Below are positions 54,331-62,852 of a DNA stretch of 64,000 bases, piece after piece. The translations under genes and the position numbers were made by a program. This DNA comes from Paenibacillus psychroresistens. GTDB taxonomy: Bacteria; Bacillota; Bacilli; Paenibacillales; NBRC-103111. Positions within the stretch are counted from its first letter, which is position 1, and every line of letters begins with the position of its first letter. The DNA lies in contig NZ_CP034235.1 in assembly GCF_009728935.1 (NCBI RefSeq), positions 5,122,001 to 5,186,000 of the forward strand, given 5' to 3'. A model generated the notes under the pieces. It was not told the DNA's origin. It worked only from the letters and a program-made list of their open reading frames with translations, and searched no databases.

Positions 54331-54350
54331 GACTTTGCCTTAGCAAAGTC
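54331..54350 (-). promoter_or_regulatory. leader hairpin upstream of yesM
   Basis: Perfect 8-bp stem GACTTTGC / GCAAAGTC, loop of four, in the transcribed leader between promoter and ribosome binding site. No T tract, so it is not a terminator; it may stabilise the mRNA or bind a regulator. Confidence 0.55.
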
Positions 54351-54358
54351 TCTCTGCT

Positions 54359-54402
54359 TGAAAGCGTTATTATAAATATAACCGAATCTCACAAAGTGTA
54401 AA
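54359..54402 (-). promoter_or_regulatory. operon promoter with CcpA cre site
   Basis: Minus strand TTTACA (54397-54402) and TATATT (54375-54380) at 16-base spacing. TGAAAGCGTTATTA at 54359-54372 matches the catabolite-response consensus TGWAANCGNTNWCA at 13 of 14 positions and lies over the expected start site, a repressing position. It implies glucose-type repression of the whole operon. Confidence 0.7.
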
Positions 54403-54596
54403 GAATAAATAGTAAACCTTGTCGTACGGCTTTTAGTGATTCATCTCTTTTTAGAACGCAAAAAAAGCCTTGAAAATAAAAAAATGCACAACCAAATAAA
54501 TAAGGTCATACATTTTCTACCACAAGACTTTACAAACTTCACATCAATTCCATCATGCTACTCAACAAACCTGCCTGTTAACGTACGATTTTATAT
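54403..54596. other. intergenic stretch, nothing more recognised
   Basis: About 190 AT-rich bases between the lipoprotein stop and the yesM promoter. No clear hairpin with T tract is seen. Confidence 0.4.
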
Positions 54597-55013
54597 TTAA
54601 TATTTGCCTTTAATATAGTTATCATACCATTCCCCACCAGAAGCCCAATTTTTAGAGGCTGGATTCTCTTTTAGTATTTCAGAACAAGCGATCGCCATAA
54701 TATATGCTTCTAATCCATTTTTGTCACTATTAGCAAATTTGTTGAGCATATAATTTAAAGACTTTTCTCCTTGTAAAACAATGTATTTGTAATCCTTATT
54801 ACTATCTATACCTTTAATATAGTCATATGGATTGGAAGATAATGATACTATATTATCCTTTGAATTAGAAATATTTATAAGTTTTTCATCGATTGTTTGC
54901 TCAAAGGTTTTCTCCGTTGAACTATTCTTTGCAGTAATACTACATCCAATCAAACTAAATACAAATAAAACAGCGAGACTTATAACCGTTACTTTTAACA
55001 ATCTCTTTTTCAT
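54597..55013 (-). CDS. hypothetical lipoprotein
   Basis: 138 aa. Signal peptide with lipobox SLIGC (Cys24), then a helical domain with KDYKYIVLQGEKSLNYMLNK and EAYIMAIACSEILKENP. GGATGG before the ATG. This compact pattern recurs among small Bacillales lipoproteins of unknown role. Its start overlaps the stop of a truncated GNAT-like frame. Confidence 0.8.
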   Translation of the reverse strand: MKKRLLKVTVISLAVLFVFSLIGCSITAKNSSTEKTFEQTIDEKLINISNSKDNIVSLSSNPYDYIKGIDSNKDYKYIVLQGEKSLNYMLNKFANSDKNGLEAYIMAIACSEILKENPASKNWASGGEWYDNYIKGKY

Positions 55014-55093
55014 AAATAACCATCCAGATTAATTATCAAACCAGCTAAATCTGAATTAGTAGAATCTACATTTATTATTTTTATCTCATCCAA
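55010..55093 (-). pseudogene. N-terminal remnant resembling a GNAT acetyltransferase
   Basis: TTG at 55093 with AGGAGG eight bases upstream opens DEIKIINVDSTNSDLAGL and NLDGYL before a TGA that overlaps the next ATG. The wording is that of the first helix of GNAT enzymes (VDS-NSD---LI--LD-YL). Everything after about 27 codons is lost. It may now serve only as a leader coupled to the lipoprotein gene. Confidence 0.4.
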
Positions 55094-55242
55094 ATGAAAC
55101 AACCTCCTATTTATTTTCTTGCGTTTGTTAAACGTTTTATTTGAGACTATTCCTAAGCGGAGCAGCCTCGTCATTCCATTAGAATTGTTAACTTTCCCTG
55201 ATAAATCCGGATCAACTGCAAGCTAGGATAAATCTATTTCCA

Positions 55243-55695
55243 CTAATCATTGTCCTGCTCAACGGGTGTAATGATCAGATACAAGCCGTATTCGTCGTCA
55301 ACCAAAATATCAACACGTTTACTCGGGTTATCATTTAAGGAAGATACCATTTTCACTACCCCATCTTGGAACAAACGTTGAGCCAATTGCTGAACGGCGG
55401 GATCTTGGATTTTGTCGATGGCATAACCTTGATGGAGGATGACGGGCCGGGTTTGGAATACGCCTTCGTTTTCTAACATATAACCGCCCAAGCCTTCAAA
55501 ATCCTCACGCCTTTATTGGAAATACTCAAGAACCTCCGCCTCCGGGCGCTTCAACAATTCGGTAATGTTTAAGGGATTAATCAAACTGCTAACTCCTACG
55601 TGCTTCGTGCCCTTGCTTTTTATGCCGGTACATCCGCTTGCCACCAGTGCCAAACAAATCAGGACTGGGATGATTCTAACTTGCCAAAGTTTCAT
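55243..55695 (-). pseudogene. lipoprotein gene with a nonsense codon
   Basis: ATG at 55695 encodes a signal peptide with lipobox LVASGC and continues to VLEYFQ, then TAA at 55513-55515. The same frame goes on with RREDFEGLGGYMLENEGVF, KRVDILVDDEYGLYLIITP and ends at 55243. A CAA-to-TAA change in a would-be QQ pair fits. Restored length about 150 aa; unknown function. Confidence 0.75.
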
Positions 55696-56193
55696 TATGC
55701 CCCCTCCGATCGAATTAGAAGTTCGTTATCGTGTCGCCTCAACCCCATATCGTATTGCCGCTTCAAGTATATCAATGTTTATATCTTTTAGCGTTTTGAA
55801 CTTAATGCAATATCCGCTTACACTCGCCTTGCCGAGTTTTTTTCCATATGTCTGGGTTAAATATTTATTATCTTTAATACCAAGGATATAGACAGAGATT
55901 CCGGTTTTGTTTGCACTGATACCAATTTGATAAAACTCTCTGGTTTTTCCATCAGCATATTTTATGGTGTGAAATCCATATCCTATATTAGGATTTGAAA
56001 CAGTTATATTTTCACTGTTTTTACCATCTAAGAACCATAATTTACATGCTGGCATTACTTGCAGAATGATACGGTGCAACGCTTGCATATCACTACGTTT
56101 TGGTTCAGGTTGGCTAGTAATATACTCTTTGATTTGTTCTTGTACGGTAAGCGTAAAACAGCCCCCACCTTGCACAAGTACAAAGGACGGGGA

Positions 56194-57777
56194 CTAAGTG
56201 GTTTTCTTATTGAATACACGACAGGTCAGAGGCAAACTCTGTGACCAGGGCAATAGCATATCTAAAGCTTTCGTGTCTTTTGGGTCTTCTAAATTGGGGA
56301 GTTTCTCAAATAGATAAGTCAGGTAGATCATTGGATTTAATCCATTCTCTTTAGCCGTTTCGATCATACTATAGATCATGGCACTTGCCTTTGCACCGCG
56401 AGGCGTATTGCTGAACATCCAGTTTTTTCGACCGATGACAAAGGGCTTAATCGAGCGTTCGCTTCGGTTGTTATCGATCTCTAAGCGACCGTCATTCATG
56501 AAAGTCTCGAGCTTCTCCCATTGGTTTTGGCAATAAATAATTGCCTCCCCGAGTTTACTCTTGGGTAAAACGCGAGATCGCTGTGTACGAAGCCATGCTG
56601 AAAAAGCATCCAGAATCGGGCGACTACGCGCCATTCGAATGGTTGTACGCTCTTCAGGTGTAGAATCCTTAATCTCTCGCTCAATAGCGAAGAGACGGTT
56701 GCAGAAATCTAAACCTTCACTGGCAGTTACAGGAGTGGATCGTTTAGGATCCGGTAATGCCTGCAGGGCCTCATCAAATTTGCGACGGGCGTGAGCCCAG
56801 CAACCGACTAAGGTCACATTCATTATCTTGTGGTATCCCGAGTAACCGTCAACATGCAGGTAACCTTTGAAACCCGTTAAAAACTTGCGCGGGTGTTCCC
56901 CTGCTCGTGTTGGCTGGTACTCATAGATAATGATTGGCGGACCTTCGCGCCCGGTACGATAAAGCCAAAGATAAGACTGGCTCTCTGCAGATCGACCTGG
57001 TTCTCGCAGCACCTGCAAGGTCGTCTCATCTGCATGTAGAATGTCCTTTTGAAGCAGATGCTCGTGCATGCGTTCAACCAGCAATCGCAACCAAGTATCT
57101 GTACCATGGATCATCCAATTGGCTAACGTCTGACGGGACAAGGCTACGCCAAGTCGTGCAAACTGCTGCTCCTGACGGTAAAGGGGCATGCTTTCTACAT
57201 ATTTTTGGCTCATGATGTAAGCCATCATCGAGGAAGAGACTAGGCTTCCCGGATAAACCGGACGTGGCATCGGTGCTGTAACCACAGGTGTCGTGGTCGC
57301 CTCGACCTCACAGCGACGGCAAGCATAAACGAAACGCACATGCTTCACGAGCTTAATTTCAGCAGGAATAAGCTTCAGTTCTTGGCGCGTTTCAGTGCTC
57401 ATTTCATGCAAGTTTCCACCGCAGCATGAACAAGTTTGTTCTTCTTCGGACAAGCGGTACTCGATCGTCTCTACAGGTAAATTCTCAACCATGGCCTCTC
57501 GTTGTCCGCTTTGTTTCTTGCGGCTGTAGGTAACGGATTCCAACGTTGGTTCTTCTGCAGCGGGATTGGCATCCGACTCGGCTTCGTTAAAGAGATCCAA
57601 TTGATCCGGATGCGTTCGTTCACTTGATGCACCGAATTGTTTCTTCTGGCTGAGACGGAATTGCTCCTCGAACCAAGCCAGCTTCGCAGACAGTTCGGCG
57701 TTTTGTTTGGCCAGTTTTATATTTTGTTGTTGTAACTCTTCTATTGTAGGGTGGGACGTATCCGTTGTGGTTTCCAT
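56194..57777 (-). CDS. tnpC: IS66 transposase TnpC (DDE)
   Basis: 527 aa. N-terminal coiled coil and zinc-binding segment (CSCCGGNLHEM; CRRCEVEATT), then DDE catalytic region: Asp in LHADETTLQVL, Asp in LHVDGYSGYHKI, Glu in NNRSERSIKPFVIGRKNW. C-terminal IS66 extension is intact. Full length, so the element looks functional. Confidence 0.96.
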   Translation of the reverse strand: METTTDTSHPTIEELQQQNIKLAKQNAELSAKLAWFEEQFRLSQKKQFGASSERTHPDQLDLFNEAESDANPAAEEPTLESVTYSRKKQSGQREAMVENLPVETIEYRLSEEEQTCSCCGGNLHEMSTETRQELKLIPAEIKLVKHVRFVYACRRCEVEATTTPVVTAPMPRPVYPGSLVSSSMMAYIMSQKYVESMPLYRQEQQFARLGVALSRQTLANWMIHGTDTWLRLLVERMHEHLLQKDILHADETTLQVLREPGRSAESQSYLWLYRTGREGPPIIIYEYQPTRAGEHPRKFLTGFKGYLHVDGYSGYHKIMNVTLVGCWAHARRKFDEALQALPDPKRSTPVTASEGLDFCNRLFAIEREIKDSTPEERTTIRMARSRPILDAFSAWLRTQRSRVLPKSKLGEAIIYCQNQWEKLETFMNDGRLEIDNNRSERSIKPFVIGRKNWMFSNTPRGAKASAMIYSMIETAKENGLNPMIYLTYLFEKLPNLEDPKDTKALDMLLPWSQSLPLTCRVFNKKTT

Positions 57778-57854
57778 ATCTAACTTTTTCGACCTAGCTC
57801 ACCGTTTTCCTTTCAACAATTTTGTCAAAATCTCGAACTTCCTGTTCCTTGAAG

Positions 57855-58208
57855 TTAGATCACGGTGCGTTCGGTAACGGAAGGATGCGCTTGCTGTTGC
57901 TCAAGTGAAAGTCCATCCAAAAGCCAGCGCAATTCACGGTAACCGACGACTAAAGGAGTTGTATTCGAAGAAGGCCAACGAAATGTACCGCGTTCCAGCC
58001 GACGATAATAGAGCCAAAAGCCATTGTGATCCCAATGCAAAATTTTGAGTTTGTCTCGATTGCGATTACAGAATACGAAGAGGCTGGATGAGAAGGGATC
58101 CAACTCAAAGCCTTCTTTAACCAGCACGGTGAGTCCATCAATCGATTTGCGCAGATCTGTATTGCCGCAAGCGAGGTAAACACGTTCGATGCTCGAAGCA
58201 TTTAGCAT
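57855..58208 (-). CDS. tnpB: IS66 accessory protein TnpB (Orf2)
   Basis: 117 aa, the standard Orf2 of IS66: RVYLACGNTDLRKSIDGL, FCNRNRDKLKILHWDHNGF and YYRRLERGTFRWP. Required for transposition in this family, mechanism unknown. Overlaps tnpA by 7 bases. Confidence 0.96.
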   Translation of the reverse strand: MLNASSIERVYLACGNTDLRKSIDGLTVLVKEGFELDPFSSSLFVFCNRNRDKLKILHWDHNGFWLYYRRLERGTFRWPSSNTTPLVVGYRELRWLLDGLSLEQQQAHPSVTERTVI

Positions 58209-58525
58209 GAAGTTAATGTGCGTACAAGGTCACGAAGTAGATTGGCGTTAAAGTCTGCTGGAACCTCAATACTTGCAGAGCCAACTCGAACAACGAGGTT
58301 GCCTGTCCCGTCTATTTGTAGTTTGTTGCTGGGAAGAGCAACAGGCAGCCAATGCGTGGAAGAAGAGGATCTTGGACGTACGGAAATATTCATTTTTTTG
58401 AGCCAGTACTTCAATTGATGCATACTTTGCTCATGAGTTTTGCACCACGCTGCCATCGTAAGTCCACTGGATTTAAAGTCTGCTATTCTTGTTATCCAAT
58501 CCTGAGTTCGTTGATTACTATCCAT
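58202..58525 (-). CDS. tnpA: IS66 accessory protein TnpA (Orf1)
   Basis: 107 aa. WITRIADFKSSGLTMAAWCK and HQLKYWLKKMN are typical of the IS66 Orf1 helix-turn-helix-like start. GGAGG upstream. First gene of the element. Confidence 0.93.
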   Translation of the reverse strand: MDSNQRTQDWITRIADFKSSGLTMAAWCKTHEQSMHQLKYWLKKMNISVRPRSSSSTHWLPVALPSNKLQIDGTGNLVVRVGSASIEVPADFNANLLRDLVRTLTSC

Positions 58526-58737
58526 AAGATAGCCTCCTTCATTAAATCTGAAGTAGATTATCTCATAGAATAATCCATATTTTTAGGTGGGGAGTATTTT
58601 ACGCTTACCTTGTACGTCCATATAAATGCACCCCTTTTAAATAATTTCTTAAAACTACATATTTGTTACTTCATTCCATTATCCTACCCTCCTATAACTA
58701 AAACACAAATACAAAGAACTAGTATGTTTCTACATCA

Positions 58738-58971
58738 TCACCTTAACCAATAAAAAGGTATCTGCCATTCATTTTGAATTTGATAAGTGATCGAACCTTC
58801 TAACTGCGTTAAATCATATTGAATTAGTGAAAAGGACAAGGAATGTTTAACCCCATCTAACTGATTAACTAATTTACGATTCTGACTTTTAAATAATATA
58901 CATGCAACTGATAAAGATATAAAAGATAAAATAATTAAGGTAAAAACGATATACTTAATACGTCTGCTCAT
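58738..58971 (-). CDS. hypothetical small membrane-anchored protein
   Basis: 77 aa. One membrane helix (about 7-27), then a short helix LVNQLDGVKHSLSFSLIQYD and an end PFYWLR. GGAG six bases before the ATG. 81 bases after the lipoprotein gene, possibly same transcript. No family recognised; the abrupt end could mean truncation. Confidence 0.6.
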   Translation of the reverse strand: MSRRIKYIVFTLIILSFISLSVACILFKSQNRKLVNQLDGVKHSLSFSLIQYDLTQLEGSITYQIQNEWQIPFYWLR

Positions 58972-59052
58972 TAAGTTCTCCTTATCAATTATTTTTTGAA
59001 TATCATTTTCTCATTTTTGGTCATCATTTAGTTATAAAATGATTTAAAATGA

Positions 59053-59505
59053 TTACTTCGTTAATTGTACTCCTCCGCCTTTATTAAATTGGTTCTCTGC
59101 TTTTACTTCATCTATAAATCCTTTAATTTCAACATTCGGATTTTCTATAATCAAATTATTATTATTCTCATATTCTTGAATTGGAGCAAAGACATTTAAT
59201 GTAATCACTTCATTTGGCTTTATATCTAATTTATTTCCATTTGCTTCTATTTTAAATTTATTTCCAGTTTGACCGTTAGGTTGTTTAATGGGATAGCTTA
59301 AATAAACAACGTTCTGTTTAATTATATGCTTACTACCATTCTTTAACTTAATTGCATAAGAAGTTCCCTGAGGCAATTTTGATATATTTACTAACTCTAA
59401 CTTAATATTGTCAATATCATTTGGGTTTATGGCATAGTTTTTATTGCAACCTGACGACAATAGGAGTACGAACAAAATTGTTACTGAAAAGTAAAGCTTA
59501 TTCAT
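59053..59505 (-). CDS. hypothetical lipoprotein, Ig-like
   Basis: 150 aa. Lipobox LLSSGC (Cys20). The mature part looks like a beta-sandwich: IKLELVNISKLPQGTSYAIK, KQNVVYLSYPIKQPNGQTGN, LDIKPNEVITLNVFAPI. GGAG upstream. Surface anchored; role unknown. Confidence 0.78.
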   Translation of the reverse strand: MNKLYFSVTILFVLLLSSGCNKNYAINPNDIDNIKLELVNISKLPQGTSYAIKLKNGSKHIIKQNVVYLSYPIKQPNGQTGNKFKIEANGNKLDIKPNEVITLNVFAPIQEYENNNNLIIENPNVEIKGFIDEVKAENQFNKGGGVQLTK

Positions 59506-59787
59506 TATTATTTCTCCTCTTTTTTTGGTTTCATTGCTTATTTGCTATCTTTGTAAATTTAAAATCACATTGAAATTGGATTTTGAGACGTCAAATTTGA
59601 GTCGGCTAACTTCCTGTCACACACAGTTACTAATAGATTTACAACAAGAAGTAATGCGATTCGGATTCTTACCAAATAACCTGTGGATTTTAAACTACCA
59701 TCCCCTTAAATTCTTTCCTCCCACTATAAAGTATTGTTTTCGCCTGTTTTCTCGCTTATTCTTAGTTTTTCAACTTTGACACCTTGA

Positions 59788-60024
59788 GGAGAATGGAGGA
59801 AAATTGTTGTAGAACCATATATTTCTATAAGGGTCGTTGCGGGAACAGGGCTTGGACTCGTTTTCATCCAAACTGTGAATATTGTTTATGATCGCACAGT
59901 GGATCTCCACATTCACCCTTGGGGTTTACCCTCCCATATCACGCTGGGTCTATGCCCTTACATTCCTTCGTTCTACCTCTCAAGGGGTGGAGGCCGATTC
60001 TTGCTCCTTAACTGGGTCATGGCC
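59788..60024 (+). pseudogene. probable remnant of a small membrane protein
   Basis: The plus frame has no standard start after its opening stop but reads VVAGTGLGLVFIQTVNIVYD, DLHIHPWGLPSHITLGLCPY and IPSFYLS, a coherent two-helix membrane text. It then ends early; a neighbouring frame continues with TSQGVEADSCSL. A GGAGG sequence lies at 59795-59799. Best read as a frameshifted fragment, perhaps of a CBO0543-like family. The surrounding 59506-59787 and 60025-60155 show nothing recognisable. Confidence 0.4.
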
Positions 60025-60155
60025 CTTATGGAAAATTAACTTCGGCTTCTCCGGTGCTTCAATTGTCAAGTTGTAAACATGTTAATAAAGTGAGAATTCA
60101 CACTTCTTATTATTGATTCATTTCTGTCCACATGTGAATAAGTGAACATCTCAAT

Positions 60156-61454
60156 TTATGCAGCATCTTTTTGTAATTGCACTAAGCGAACAGGTCCTAT
60201 TACATCATAGGCGTCATATTCTTTTTGCTTTGTTCCAAGTGTAAAGAGTACACGTACCAGTTTTCCACATAATGCGATAAGCGATTGCTTCTTTTTCAAC
60301 GGATTCTGGCTTCGCGTTGTATAATGCTTGTGTAGTGCTTTAAACTCTGCGTTCTTCGCTACCATTGGCATGATACAACGGAAGAGTAATCCCCGAAGAC
60401 GCGATCGTCCTCGTTTACTTATTCCCGTCTTGCCTTTTCTCTTGCCAGAACTGTTTTCTTTAAGATTCAAGCCAGCTAAACGAATAATCTGTTGTCCATG
60501 ATCATACTTATTCAGGTCTCCTACCTCTGCTAGGAATCCTGCCACGCTTGTAATACCCACTCCTGGAATGCCCAGCATTTGCGCTGTTCCTGGGATCTCA
60601 CCAAGAATTTTCAGAACTTCTTGCATGATCGTTTCTACTTGCTTAGAAAACAGGTTAAACTGCTCTAACAAAGCGGCTAGCTCTATCCGAGCGGCAACCG
60701 CCCCTTCGGTCAGCCCGATGGAAGATAGAGCAGTCTCATACAGTTTCTCAGCTCTCTTGATGCCCACACCCTGCTTAATTTCCGTCTTCCAATGAACAAG
60801 AACGCCTCTGGCGCCCAAAGAGACAATTTCTTGCGGAGTAGGAAATTGGTGCAAGGCCATGAGTGAAGCTTTACCCGTCCAATCCTTAAACACCTGTAGA
60901 TATTCAGGAAAGAAACGGTCAATCCAGTTGTGTACACGTGCCTGAACCTGAGTTAGATTCACCACGACCTTTTCACGCAAATTCATTAAAATACGTAAAT
61001 CTGCATAGGCTTCTGTGGGCAAATTCGGTTCCGTATACTTTCCATTGCGAACGAGATCTGCAATAACCTTTGCATCTTTGTAGTCACTCTTGGTTTGAGA
61101 GTTATCCTCTATTTCCTTTGTCTTATTGACATGATGCGGATTGACGAGCACAACCTTAATTCCCTCACCTTGCAGATAAGCCGCTAACGGAAACCAATAA
61201 TGTCCGGTAGGTTCGACACCAAAAACAATTTCACTTTTGGCATGATCCTGTTGTAGACCCTTCATCCATCCAGCTAGTTTCGTTAAGCCTTCTCGATCAT
61301 TGTAAAACTCACAGTCCTTACCTAGCTCAATACCACGATAATCTACAGCACGTGCCACGTGAATTTTCTTAGCAATGTCTGCACCTACAACCAACGTATT
61401 TTCAGAAATTCGTGTAATCCGTTGATTCTGCTTCTGTTTCATCTTATACTTCAT
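60156..61454 (-). CDS. IS110-family transposase
   Basis: 432 aa from the ATG at 61454 (AGAGG seven bases upstream); a longer frame to 61532 is unsupported. N-terminal RuvC-like DEDD domain: Asp in VVGADIAKK, Glu in VFGVEPTGHYWFP, Asp pair in KSDYKDAKVIADL. C-terminal helix-hairpin-helix and serine region: LGIPGVGITSVAGFLAEVG and SSGKRKGKTGISKRG. Full length, probably active. IS110 elements have weak ends, so boundaries are not given. Confidence 0.94.
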   Translation of the reverse strand: MKYKMKQKQNQRITRISENTLVVGADIAKKIHVARAVDYRGIELGKDCEFYNDREGLTKLAGWMKGLQQDHAKSEIVFGVEPTGHYWFPLAAYLQGEGIKVVLVNPHHVNKTKEIEDNSQTKSDYKDAKVIADLVRNGKYTEPNLPTEAYADLRILMNLREKVVVNLTQVQARVHNWIDRFFPEYLQVFKDWTGKASLMALHQFPTPQEIVSLGARGVLVHWKTEIKQGVGIKRAEKLYETALSSIGLTEGAVAARIELAALLEQFNLFSKQVETIMQEVLKILGEIPGTAQMLGIPGVGITSVAGFLAEVGDLNKYDHGQQIIRLAGLNLKENSSGKRKGKTGISKRGRSRLRGLLFRCIMPMVAKNAEFKALHKHYTTRSQNPLKKKQSLIALCGKLVRVLFTLGTKQKEYDAYDVIGPVRLVQLQKDAA

Positions 61455-61922
61455 TTGTGCGCCTCTTTTCGTATAGGTTTTTGTTCTGGCTGGAACAATT
61501 CCTAGTATACAAGAGGTGCATTTTTCATTCAAAGCTCAAATTACTTCATTACAGGAATAGCTCCTTACTTAAGACGTCTATATCAATTAAATGTTTCTAT
61601 TACTTCCAAAAAATACAATATTGATTAATCCAATGAAATATAAGCCTGTCCATTAAGAAACCATTTCCTTTCATTTATAGGATAATAAATTTGGGACTAG
61701 ATCATTAAGCTCTTTCAATAACAAACATTGTACATTTTTTTTTACATTCCTTCTTTCCGATGTCAGAACACTTAATGATATGACCTTTCACAATTGGACG
61801 GTGATAATGTACCCTTCGAGTTTGTTGACGCTATTTTAACATTGCAATTCTTGAGACCAAAATTATTGCTTGCTCCATCTCTATAACCTTCCTTTACGTA
61901 TTTTAAAACGCAAAAAAGCCCT
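61455..61922. other. non-coding stretch upstream of the IS110 transposase
   Basis: About 470 bases without a gene. In the IS110 group the 5-prime end of the element encodes a bridge RNA, so the first 150-250 bases are the candidate place; no structure is proven here. A 15-codon minus frame with a GGAAGG site (MEQAIILVSRIAML) near 61870 is too short to call. No other feature is seen. Confidence 0.4.
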
Positions 61923-61976
61923 AAAAAGAGGGCCATCTAATGTCGTCAAAACCTGACATTAAGCGACCCTCTTTTA
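61923..61976 (-). terminator. terminator of the isochorismatase gene
   Basis: AAAAGAGGG ... CCCTCTTTT outer stem with inner TAATGTC / GACATTA pairing; minus-strand tail TTTTTAG. 13 bases past the stop. Confidence 0.88.
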
Positions 61977-61989
61977 GTCATGCGCTTTA

Positions 61990-62664
61990 TTATCGAGAAG
62001 CAAGGACACCTTCTGTATTCATGGCTTTGCTTGAATTCATCTTCTCAATTACTTCTTTTGTGGTCCAAGAGCCGCTGCTTAAAAGACCAAAATTAACTTT
62101 CCCCGCATTATAAGCATCCATACCTGGGGCAGCAGTCGCATCATGAATAACTGCTACCTCAAAGCCTTGCTCAACAAGTTCTCGCATATGAGAATCCACA
62201 CAAATATTAGAATTGACACCTGCAACCAATACCTTGCTAAAGCCACGTTTCCTTAATTGCAGAACCAAATCATTGGATTCAGGCCCGAAAATTTTATGAG
62301 GACTTGTAATTATCGTCTTTCCATCTTCTATATAGGGCTTAAATTTCTCCAAAAAATCAGCTTGAGAAGCAGCTGCTACTGCTGTCTGTGGAGCATTCAC
62401 ATCAAACAACTTTAGATCATGCATCATCTTTTCCCCAGCACTAAGGAATTCCCATTTATGGTCATAAGGATAATAATAATGTGGAGATATAAATACTTGA
62501 TAATTTTGCTGCTTAGCTGTCTTGAACACGAGATCTAGATTCTCAATTGTGTTTACCTTCTCTAAAACCTCCTTTATTAGCTCATACCCGGAACCATTTG
62601 GACTTAAAAAAGCATTTTGCGGATCCGTGATTACAATAGCAGTTGTCTGTGAGTTAATTTCCAT
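61990..62664 (-). CDS. isochorismatase-family cysteine hydrolase
   Basis: 224 aa from the ATG at 62664 (GGAGGAGGAAG upstream); a frame to 62706 has no site. Catalytic Asp14 in ITDPQNAF, probable Lys in the SPHKIFGPESND region, and Cys in GVNSNICVDSHMRE. The cis-peptide-type GVNSN and HDATAAPGMDA are typical of the nicotinamidase/isochorismatase fold. The partner acid or amide substrate is unknown. Divergent from an aldehyde dehydrogenase; the two may serve one catabolic step. Confidence 0.92.
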   Translation of the reverse strand: MEINSQTTAIVITDPQNAFLSPNGSGYELIKEVLEKVNTIENLDLVFKTAKQQNYQVFISPHYYYPYDHKWEFLSAGEKMMHDLKLFDVNAPQTAVAAASQADFLEKFKPYIEDGKTIITSPHKIFGPESNDLVLQLRKRGFSKVLVAGVNSNICVDSHMRELVEQGFEVAVIHDATAAPGMDAYNAGKVNFGLLSSGSWTTKEVIEKMNSSKAMNTEGVLASR

Positions 62665-62783
62665 CGTTAGCTTCCTCCTCCTTTGTGTGCCCATATTTAG
62701 TATCATCGAAGCTACAAATAACTATGCAACAAAAATAACAGCTTAATGAATATAAACCTGTGTTTTCCTGAATGGTAGCAAGG

Positions 62784-62798
62784 AATGTATAATACATT
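62784..62798. promoter_or_regulatory. palindrome in the divergent promoter region
   Basis: AATGTAT-A-ATACATT (7-bp arms) midway between the isochorismatase and aldehyde dehydrogenase genes. TATATTATGG nearby supplies a -10-like box. A shared operator is plausible; no regulator gene is visible in the window. Confidence 0.5.
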
Positions 62799-62852
62799 TT
62801 ATATTATGGAATACTTTCCTTAGTTCTTTAATGAAAGGATGATTTTACAACT

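Larger units (their letters stand above)
56147..58608 (-). mobile_element. IS66-family insertion sequence, complete
   Basis: Terminal inverted repeats GTAAGCGTAAAACAGCC-CCCACC and GTAAGCGTAAAATACTC-CCCACC (20 of 23 identical) bound 2462 bases. CTTGTACG is duplicated at 56139-56146 and 58609-58616, the 8-bp target duplication normal for IS66. It carries tnpA, tnpB and tnpC in order. Confidence 0.96.
55726..58621 (-). pseudogene. DUF1801 gene interrupted by IS66
   Basis: The start and first bases (ATGGA plus CGTACAAG, 58609-58621, with AAAGGGG upstream) are separated from the remainder (55726-56146) by the IS66 element. Removing the element and one copy of the 8-bp duplication restores a 142-codon frame: MDVQEQIKEYITSQPE, VSNPNIGYGFHTIKYADGK and NIDILEAAIRYG, a DUF1801 protein. 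The annotated-looking start MQGGG inside the element is an artefact. Confidence 0.9.

Noticed and set aside
55726-56175. 149-codon frame starting MQGGG as an intact DUF1801 gene
   Set aside because: Its first ten codons come from the IS66 terminal repeat; the true start lies on the far side of the element.
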